A stretch of DNA of 64,000 nt from Dichetophora obliterata (lineage: Eukaryota; Arthropoda; Insecta; Diptera; Sciomyzidae), in assembly GCA_963920525.1 (NCBI GenBank), contig OY986437.1, positions 56,244,830 to 56,308,829 on the forward strand. The letters are read 5' to 3'. Shown one piece after another: positions 56,563 through 64,000 of this stretch. The notes beneath the pieces are model-generated. The model was not told the origin of the DNA, did not search any database, and saw only the letters and a program-made list of their open reading frames with translations. Position numbers and translations under genes: made by a program. Within the stretch, counting starts at the first letter, position 1; every line of letters starts with the position of its first letter.

Positions 56563-57034
56563 TTACTTCCCTCCATGTTGTTCTTCACCTGGTTCAACAT
56601 CTTCCGTGCTTTCTTGCTCGCTTTTGTTGTTCAGGGAATTTTGTTTGAAACTAAAAACAAAAAGTTACAAACTTATGTCAGCGATGATGTGTTAGGTGCT
56701 TAACCATATTGGTGGTGATTCCACTTCTTTGTATTTGCTTATAACAAACAAATGCAAAAAAGTTGCATTGCGTTGAAAACTTTCTATGCATTTGATTTTT
56801 TTTGCGTAATTTAATTTTCTTTGTATGATGATTTAAATTTTGTTTCGATACTGGGTAAAAATAATAGATACCATCAAATATCAAATAGACCCAAAGCATC
56901 GAAAAAATGCTAGTATCGGAAGAAAAAGTATCGATTCTCTGAAGTATCGATATGATATTCGAGTCCCTACCAAAAGGAGAGTAAGCAGCTGGAAGATTTT
57001 CAATATTTGGATGCTCATAAAAATTTCGTTCCAC
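56563..57034 (-). pseudogene. BED-finger-like coding fragment with a possible last exon
   Basis: The minus frame 57034-56678 ends FAFVCYKQIQRSGITTNMVK then HLTHHR, resembling the C-x2-C...GNTTNL-x-x-HL-x-x-H pattern of BED zinc fingers, but with the first Cys pair altered. Downstream, after TTTTTGTTTTTAG (a good splice acceptor, AG at 56651-56652), SLNNKSEQESTEDVEPGEEQ runs to a TAA at 56563-56565 and looks coding by its acidic composition. Whether the two belong together is not shown. A decayed hAT or BED-protein fragment is the likeliest origin. Confidence 0.35.
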
Positions 57035-57059
57035 TTTTTACAACAACAACAACATTGCA

Positions 57060-57780
57060 ACTGTACTTCTTGTTCTTCGGTATTTATATCTCACCAGAGG
57101 TTACTTGAGTTAAAACTCTATCAGCTGTTCGAACGCAACATTTTATAGACTTAAAATAAAAACCTAAGGGGGAATCTACTTTAAAAAAAAATTAAAAACA
57201 TTCTTTGTAAATAAAAGTTAATAAAGTGTTCATTGTTCAAAAAAAAAAATTTACGCACGAATTAGTTCATTATTCTCATATTCAAATTTGAATCTTTTTC
57301 GATGCAAATTAAATAAATAATAAAAAAACATTTTTTAAATAATTCTCTGAGAATTTTATAATTGAGTGCTGCAATTTTATTCTTGTTATATAAAATTTTT
57401 CGTAATCCTAAAAACTACAACAATCGAAACAATTTTTTTTCCAAATTCTTTACCTTTTCGAAATATAATATCTGTGAAAAAAATTCCCGCTTCTATAAAA
57501 CAAAATCATAGTTCTCCAACAAATACAGTATTTGTCGTGTGATAAGTTGCAACGATTTAAATTCATAAAGTTTTCCAAACTTCAGTTATAAATTTTTATC
57601 CGTTCAATCACAATATTTTTTCGGTGTTTTATATTTAAAAAAAAAAAACCAATTACTTCAGTGAATAATAAATAAAAAAAAAATTTTAAGACTTTTTAGG
57701 GCTCTTGTTATTGAGAAGATTTTCTAAAAAAAATTGTGCTATTAAGATTTATAAAAATATCAAATAGAACAATTTTTTGT
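57060..57780. other. AT-rich spacer
   Basis: No supported gene; homopolymer-rich. Confidence 0.4.
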
Positions 57781-58100
57781 GTTTTTTCATCAGCGTTTGA
57801 AATGAACTTCAGTACATTAATTTCTTTTCAAATTTCGATTTGTTTATTGATTGGAATCTTATTGAGTGCACTTAAATTGAGTGCATTCATTTCTTTCTAA
57901 TTCAAAAACACACAAGCAATAATCCAATATTAATTTGATTATTCATTTCAATCTCAATAACAATTGAAGAACTGTTCTACTTAATTTCATTAATAAAATT
58001 AATTTCTATTTCATTAAAAAACTTAAGGCAATTTCAAATCTCGATTTGATTATTGATTTCAATCTTAATAACAATTTAAAAATTGTTCTATTTCACGTTA

Positions 58101-59377
58101 TTGGGGGTTGGAATTAATTTTAAAGGTTTTTTTTCGGTTTTTGAGCATTTATTTAGAAACAACGGTACAATGTATATTATTCAAAGTATTGTCCATCGTT
58201 AGCTACAACATTTTCCCATCTTTCTGGCAGCATATGGATTCCGCGCCGGAAGAACGATTCGTCTTTTGATCCACGAATCGACCCATTTTTTGGTATCCTC
58301 GTAAGAAGTGAAGCGCTGCTCAGCCAAGCCATGCGTCATCGATCTGAATAGGTGGTAGTCGGAAGGGGCTATGTCTGGGCTATAAGGCGGGTGGGGTAGC
58401 ACATCCCAATTCAGCGCCTCCAACGTTTCCTTGACGGTTCTTGCAACATGTGGCCGTGCGTTGTCATGTTGAAAAACCACTTTGTCGTGTCTTTTGGCAT
58501 ATTCCGGCCGTTTAACCTTTAATGCTCGGCTCAATTGCATCAATTGTTGTTGGTAGCGTTCCCCAGTGATGGTTTCGTTAGGTTTTAGCTCATAGTACAC
58601 GACATTCTTCCGATCCCACCAAATACACAGCATAAGCTTGGCGCCATGAATATTCGGCTTGGCCCTCGATGTTGATGCATGGCCGGGTGGTCGCCACAAT
58701 TTTTTTCGCTTAGGATTATCGTAATGGATCCACTTTCATCGCCAGTGACAATACGATGCAAAAAACTCTTCCTTTTATGCCGTTGAAGCAGTTGTTCGCA
58801 CATGCAAAATCGCCGTTCAACGTCTCTCGGCTTCAACTGGTACGGCACCCAATTTCCTTGCTTTTGAATCATTCCCATGGCCTTCAAGCGTTTGCCGATC
58901 GTTGATAAGTCGACTCCCAATGATTCTGACAATTCTTGAAGGGTTTGACACGGGTCTTCATCGAGCAAAGCCTCCAATTCCTCATCTTCAAACTTTTTCG
59001 GCTGGCCCGGACGCTCTTTGTCTTCCGTATCAAAATCACCACTTTTAAACCGACGGAACTAGTACTCACAAGTAGAATCGATGGAGCATAGTCCCCGTAA
59101 GCCTCAGTAAGCGTGCGTTGTGCTTCAACCGCTTTTTTCTTCAAATGGAAGCACAAAAGTAAACCTTCCCGCAAATTGAGTTTTGTTGGAACGAAAGTCG
59201 ACATGTTCACAGAGAAAAAAATATATGTTGTTTACACTTCAGTGGAATGACACATACTAAAAAATGAAGCTTAGACAATGTGCTTTGAAATGAATATAGT
59301 CACAGGTGTGCCCGATGCGATCTATTGATAGTTACGCCATCTCTTAGAAAACCTTTAAAACTAATTCCAACCCCCAA
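58101..59377 (-). mobile_element. Mariner element, copy 2, 1277 bp, near full length
   Basis: TA flanks at 58099-58100 and 59378-59379. Ends are TTGGGGGTTGGAATTA in both orientations. It is the same family as copy 1 at 4743-5953 and retains the 76 bp missing there. It lies in the tandem array, between a TTCACGT block and an ACACGGGTTTG block of what was one unit. Confidence 0.92.
58177..59204 (-). pseudogene. Mariner transposase, DD34D, frameshifted
   Basis: The ATG at 59204 starts [14 protein letters not shown]. All family blocks are present: [20 protein letters not shown] in a second frame, [30 protein letters not shown] (first Asp), then after a frame change CIWWDRK, YQQQLMQLSRALKVKRPEYA, VFQHDNARPH (second Asp intact) and YSPDIAPSDYHLF (third Asp, 34 residues on). 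Frame changes near 59065, at GDEKW (about 58735) and near 58265 break the gene; the stop is TAA at 58177-58179. All three catalytic Asp codons survive, unlike copy 1. Confidence 0.92.
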
Positions 59378-59664
59378 TAAAATCACACGGGTTTGCACTT
59401 AATTTCAGTCATGAAAATAATGCATTAATTTCTTTTCAATTCAAAAACTTAAGGAAATATCAAATCTCAATTTGATTATTGATTTCAATCTCTATAAAAA
59501 TTTTAAAATTGCTCTACTTCACATTCTTTTCATACGGGTTTGTACTGAACTTCAGTGCATTAATTTTTGTTAAAAAAAAAAACTTAAAGGCAATATCAAA
59601 TTTCGATTTGATTATTGATTTTAATCTTAACAAAAATTTAAAATTGTTCTATTTCACGTTCTTA

Positions 59665-60402
59665 CACTCAAACAATTTATTAAATAAAGATAACTACGAA
59701 TGATATTAGTAAACAAAATATTCGTATATTCTACAAATATGCGTACAATATACAAAGTATTTCTATTGTGATATCTTAACGAATTCATTCGTTAAATCTT
59801 TTTAATGCCTGATATTGTATCTACGAATATATTTGTTTTATATACTAATGATATTCGTAAACAAAAATAAATCAGTTCGTATAAGTGCATTGTACGAATG
59901 ATTGTGTACATATAAATAATAATATTCGTGAATTTGTCGTACGAATAACTTCGTAATTTCTTTCATTACATTTGTAATATTTACAAATACTTTTGTACTA
60001 TTTACGAATGAAAAATAATATTAGTAGAAATAATTCATTCGTAGGCTGACCGTACGAAATATTAGTAGAATGTACGAATTATTAGTAGAGTTTAAAAAAT
60101 TAAAAAACCGAAATCGTTCAGCCTTGTATGTTGAACATCTACAGAACATAAGGAACTGTGCGATTGTCAAGTGACTAAAGCCTACTGGTAGAGTGCGTGG
60201 CCCGTAAACTAAAAAGCCGAGGTTCAAACCCCAGCTCAGACAGAATTTTTTTTTTGGCTGGTTTTTATGATTAAAATATTCGTAATATGTACTAGTATAC
60301 GTCGATTCTACGAATCCTATTCGTGGCTGAAAATAACGAATAAAATTCGTTGAATGGACTCAATTATTAGTAATATAAATTACACACAAATATTTTTGAG
60401 TG
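59665..60402 (+). mobile_element. TTCGTA-rich TA-flanked MITE, copy 2, 738 bp, with tRNA-like module
   Basis: TA lies at 59663-59664 and 60403-60404. Ends are CACTCAAACAATTTAT on the left and CACTCAAAAATATTTG read inward on the right. The left two-thirds are dense in ACGAAT/TTCGTA motifs. At about 60170-60241 a tRNA-like stretch reads AAGCCTACTGGTAGAGTGCG (A-box-like) and, about 30 bases later, GAGGTTCAAACCCC (B-box-like). Stems do not form a full cloverleaf by eye. Copies at 39294 and 62873 are of the same family. Confidence 0.88.
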
Positions 60403-60540
60403 TATCATACGGGCTTGTACTTAATTCTATTCATTAAAGCATAAATTTCTATTCTATTCAAAAACTTACAGGCAATATCAAATTTTTTTTTTTGTTTATT
60501 AATTTTGATCTTTACAAAAAACTAGCTGATATTCCCGGTG

Positions 60541-61204
60541 TTAATTGAGAAGTTATATATTTTTACCAAAAATGTTTAACCTTTTTTTTAAGGTTCTTAG
60601 ATTCATCAAACACCTTAAATGTTTAAAGTAACTAATAAACCTTGCAATAGTTTTCAAAGTTATATTACTGCGATTTGGTACTTGCATAACTTTGTGGTAA
60701 GTAACATTCTTGGCTTAGATGTATTGTATTAGAAACTTTTTTTTTTCTATAGGAACATGCAAGTTCCTTAAAATTTCAAAGAAATTGACACCACAAAAAC
60801 TTTTGTACCTGAAACAAACAAAATTTTTCATGTACTAATGTTAATTTTTGCTGAAATAGAATAAAAAATTAATCAAATATTAAAGTGCTGGCTTTGAAAG
60901 TCAATGGCTCGGTCAGTTTACGAAGGATTGCATTTATTTTTTTATTTTTTGGTTTAATAAATTTTGATTTATTGTCCATCCAATTGTGTTTCAATCTTTT
61001 TCATTTTCGTTTTCATTTTAATTTTTATAATTTTCCAAAAAAAACCTTAACGAATTTCTTAATTTCTCAAAAAATATTTGTTTTTGAAAAAATATTCAAA
61101 ACCAAAAATGGCTTAATGTTCTTTCATATGGTATGCATAAAAGTAGGGTTGATTTAAAGCTTCTTTTGTTAAAATCTAAAGACGTTTTATACGATCGAAA
61201 AATC
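60541..61204. other. AT-rich spacer
   Basis: A 90-codon frame at 60885-61157 is low complexity. Nothing recognised. Confidence 0.4.
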
Positions 61205-61208
61205 ATAA

Positions 61209-61720
61209 AAACCATTAGTGAAAGTTAAATTGATTCGCGACCTTGGTGTAGTTTTCGATGATAAGCTTCTTTTTGTTGAGCACATGGACATGGTGTATTC
61301 ACTCCTTGCTTTTATTCGTAGAAATTGTAGTGAATTCCGCGATCTATACACACTTCAAGTGCTATATATCTCTTTGATAAGATCTAGGCTGAAATATGCC
61401 TCCTAAACATGGGGCCCAGCTTATGCCGTCCATGCGTTAAGACTCGAGAGTGGTCAGAAATCTGCCACCAGATCAATGTTAAGGCCTACCCCATATAATT
61501 TGCGGTGCCTGTTAAAGGGCATAAAAACATTGGAATCTCGAAGAAGACTTCACTCACTTCTGTTTATTCATGATATTGTATCCGGTAAAATTGATAGTCC
61601 ATTATTGCTGCGGTAAATTGATTTTAATATTCAGACAGTTGCGTTATTTAAAGTATTTTTTTTCAAACAGCACCGAACAAATTACGCTTTAAAGAGCAGC
61701 CCAGTACTAGAGCCGTTATG
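61209..61720 (+). pseudogene. LINE reverse-transcriptase C-terminal fragment
   Basis: The frame at 61218-61406 reads RDLGVVFDDKLLFVEHMDMV then FIRRNCSEFRDLYTLQVLYI and SLIRSRLKYAS, the thumb region that follows the YADD palm in jockey/I/CR1-type LINEs. After a stop it continues WGPAYAVHALRLESGQKSAT, LKGIKTLESRRRLHSLLFIH, SGKIDSPLLLR and HRTNYALKSSP, ending about 61720. The catalytic palm is absent (5' truncation). The downstream 62075-62120 AAATAAATAAA stretch may be its tail or unrelated. Confidence 0.75.
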
Positions 61721-61724
61721 TTAA

Positions 61725-62870
61725 TAATTAATTGTATCTAAAGTATTGTTTCGATTTAACTATGTCTTCCTTTACATCCCTAACCTTAACAACCCTAACA
61801 ACCTTGATGAAGGAAGAAAGCCGCGTCCGAAACGTTTGGTAAACAAAGAAAAATATATTTTAGATAATTTTCATTTAAACCAAGTGACCAAAACAGCCCA
61901 AATTGACAAATAAATATCAAAATATGATAACGGATAGTTAAAAAACTTTCTCTCATTTATCTTATAAGCGTGTAATGTAATTTTAAATCAATTTAAATCG
62001 AGTAAAAACAAATTTTTTTTTCAATTTATTTTGTATTTACTTATGTCTAGCCTGTAAGAATTTATAATTCATAGACTCAAAAATATAAATAAATAAATAA
62101 AAATAAATAAAACCTTTTGCCTTAGCCTCTTTGTAATTTATTTAAAAAGTCCTTGACTTCGCTAGACACACAACTTGGCACGAAAATTTTTTTTCTTAAT
62201 CGTCTGAAAAAAGCAAAAGACATAAAACGTAAAAGCTACGAACATCAAACTCATTAAATGTTTTAAAGTACGCTACTTCTTTGTCGATGAGAAAAATTGC
62301 AATTTTTTAGGTGCTAAGCACATTAGAGAAATAGAAAAGGTTCACCAATGAATAAAAAAGATAAAAAGAACGAAACAGAAAATAATAAAAGAGCCAGTTT
62401 TAAAAATGTTGAATGGTACTGAACCTGTGAGTAGATTTGGAGATGCCTCGGGTACTGATTGAGATGATTCTGATACATCAAAGGAATGTTTAAAACTTGA
62501 TAGCACAGCTTAAAAAAGAGTTTACCTTGCAAATAAAATATTAATAGATTTTAATGTTTGGCTTGTATAACAAATAAAGGATAGTACAATTTAAAAGTAT
62601 GCGTGTGTGTGGAGGATTTAGATACAATATTAATGAATATTAAAAAAAATGTTGTTTCCCTATCTTAAGACAGTTAAGAAGATCTAAAATATATCTACAC
62701 AATTTTTTTAGCTTATCAAAAATATGTATTATATGATAGGTGGGCATATCAGTTGGTATATCATGCCGATTTTTTGTGCGCACTTTGGTTCAAATATTAA
62801 AAATATAAGCACCAGGTTAAAGTTTTTTAGCTAAAATATAAATAAATTATTGATATATAATGGATTTGTC
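61725..62870. other. Spacer
   Basis: Contains (AAAT)n-like sequence at 62080-62113. A 69-codon minus frame at 62323-62532 is not recognised. Confidence 0.4.
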
Positions 62871-62872
62871 TA

Positions 62873-63589
62873 CACTCAAAAATATTTGTGTGTTAATATT
62901 ACTAATAACTGCGTCCATTCTACGAATTTTATTCGTTGTTTTCAGCCACGAATAGGATTCGTAGAATCGAAGTATATTAGTACATATTACGAATATTTTA
63001 TTCGTAAAAACCAGCCAAAAAAATTCTGTCTGAGCTGGGGTTTAAACCTCGGCTTTTTAGTTTACGGGCAACGCACTCTGCCAGTAGGCTTTAGTCACTT
63101 GACAATCGCACAGTTCCTTATGTTCTGTAGATGTTCTATAAACAAGGCTGAACGATTTCGGTTTACAGTTTTTTAAACTCTACTAATAATTCGTACTTTC
63201 CACTAATAATTCGTAGGGTCAGCTTTGTTTCTACTAATATAATTCTTCATTCGTAAAAAGTACGAAAGCATTAGTAAATACTACGAATGTAAGGAAAGAA
63301 ATTACGAAGTAATTTTTACGAAAAATTTACGAATATTATTACTTATATGTACATCATTCGTACAATGCACTTATAAGAATTGATTTAGTTTTGTTTACGA
63401 ATATCATTAGTATATAAAACAAATATATTCGTAGATACTACATCAGGCATTAGAAAGATTTTACGAATGAATTCGTTAAGATATCACAATAAAAATACTT
63501 TGTATATTGTACGCATATTTGTAGAATGTACGAATATTTTTTTTTAATAATATCATTCGTAGAAATTTTAAAAATAAATTCTTTGAGTG
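62873..63589 (-). mobile_element. TTCGTA-rich TA-flanked MITE, copy 3, 717 bp, with tRNA-like module
   Basis: TA lies at 62871-62872 and 63590-63591. The copy is inverted relative to 59665-60402 and aligns over its whole length by eye, with scattered differences. The tRNA-like module lies at about 63028-63100 on the minus strand (GCCTACTGGCAGAGTGCG; GAGGTTTAAACCCC), with one change each in the A-box-like and B-box-like parts relative to copy 2. Confidence 0.88.
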
Positions 63590-63591
63590 TA

Positions 63592-64000
63592 TATTAGGTT
63601 GTTTGGGATGGGCGTATTTTTTATCCGATTACGTTCATTCGTTCAGAGAACATTGCTGCTTACAACACATACTCAAACGCTACTTTTTTTGTTGTTGTGT
63701 GACCTAAACTATCTGAGCTATGACGGTTTTATTTTACGGTAACTATGGAAGATAGTAATACTCACATTTTTTAACATTTTTTTTTCTTCGATTATACTGT
63801 GCACCAATTATAATTGCTGTATGTCCATTATTTCGTATTTTGGCCAATTTTTTTCAATTTCAGACTGTGCGATATTTTATGAAAAATTCATTGTACTTAT
63901 ATTTTCTACATGTATTTATATTTAAAGACACGTTAATGTTTTTGGTGTCAAAATAACAGTAATTTTTTAGAAATTAAATTGGCAAAACCTTTGATAGTAT
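63592..64000. other. Spacer to window end
   Basis: AT-rich; no gene, repeat or element boundary recognised. Confidence 0.4.

Larger units (their letters stand above)
57780..60540. repeat. ~110-150-bp tandem array, about six units, invaded by two TA elements
   Basis: Units share AACTTCAGTGCATTAATTTC, TTCAAAAACTTAAGGCAAT, ATCAAATTTCGATTTGATTA, TTGATTTCAATCTTAA, AAATTGTTCTATTTCACGTT and CATACGGGTTTGTAC. They are visible at 57800-58100, 59380-59660 and 60405-60540. A mariner (58101-59377) and a MITE (59665-60402) interrupt it. In an intact unit the junction reads CTACTTCACATTCTTTTCAT followed by ACGGGTTTG. Confidence 0.75.

Noticed and set aside
60170..60241. Possible tRNA gene
   Set aside because: It is part of a repeated MITE and lacks a convincing cloverleaf; annotated as a tRNA-like module instead.

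Overview
The window looks like transposon-packed intergenic or heterochromatic DNA from an insect, most likely a higher fly. It is AT-rich, has no operons, no bacterial signals and no recognisable host housekeeping gene, and it is filled with insect-type elements: mariner, a DD41D (rosa-like) mariner, piggyBac, hAT, pogo and CR1/L2/jockey-like LINEs. The fly (possibly tephritid) assignment is inference from the element types, not proof. I found no rRNA gene, no intact tRNA gene, no CRISPR array and no promoter or terminator I could support.

Layout. 1-6.3 kb: a 174-bp MITE, a complete but decayed hAT element with its 8-bp target duplication, and a satellite-like array split by a mariner. 7.4-11.6 kb: two 5'-truncated LINEs on the minus strand; the second keeps an open reverse-transcriptase frame of about 690 codons. 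12.8-20.2 kb: a pogo/Tigger relic with a MITE inside it, a tRNA-like insertion, a ~127-bp tandem repeat, and a 2.4-kb element with terminal and internal inverted repeats. 20.2-25.6 kb: a minus-strand LINE split by a plus-strand piggyBac-like element. 28.5-37.6 kb: a deleted DD41D mariner among several tandem repeat families, including a 63-bp minisatellite and a long degenerate ~125-bp satellite, plus a near-palindromic TA-flanked MITE.

39-49 kb is the most structured part. A split, intron-containing gene relic (41.4-45.1 kb) is broken by a 2.25-kb element with 9-bp duplications, which itself holds a hAT-like element. Immediately downstream lies a 3.5-kb TA-flanked element with long terminal inverted repeats. 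It carries a nearly intact ~409-codon gene of a family I cannot name, and two further elements are nested inside it, each with its own 8-bp duplication. 49.4-53.5 kb is an island of six small TIR elements placed almost end to end.

55.4-64 kb holds another TIR element, a BED-finger-like fragment, a tandem array invaded at almost the same unit position by a second mariner copy and by a 738-bp TA-flanked MITE, a LINE fragment, and another copy of the same MITE. This MITE family (three copies in the window) is dense in TTCGTA-type motifs and carries a tRNA-like module. Element boundaries were found by eye from terminal repeats and duplications and should be good to a few bases where a duplication is stated; family names rest on remembered motifs.
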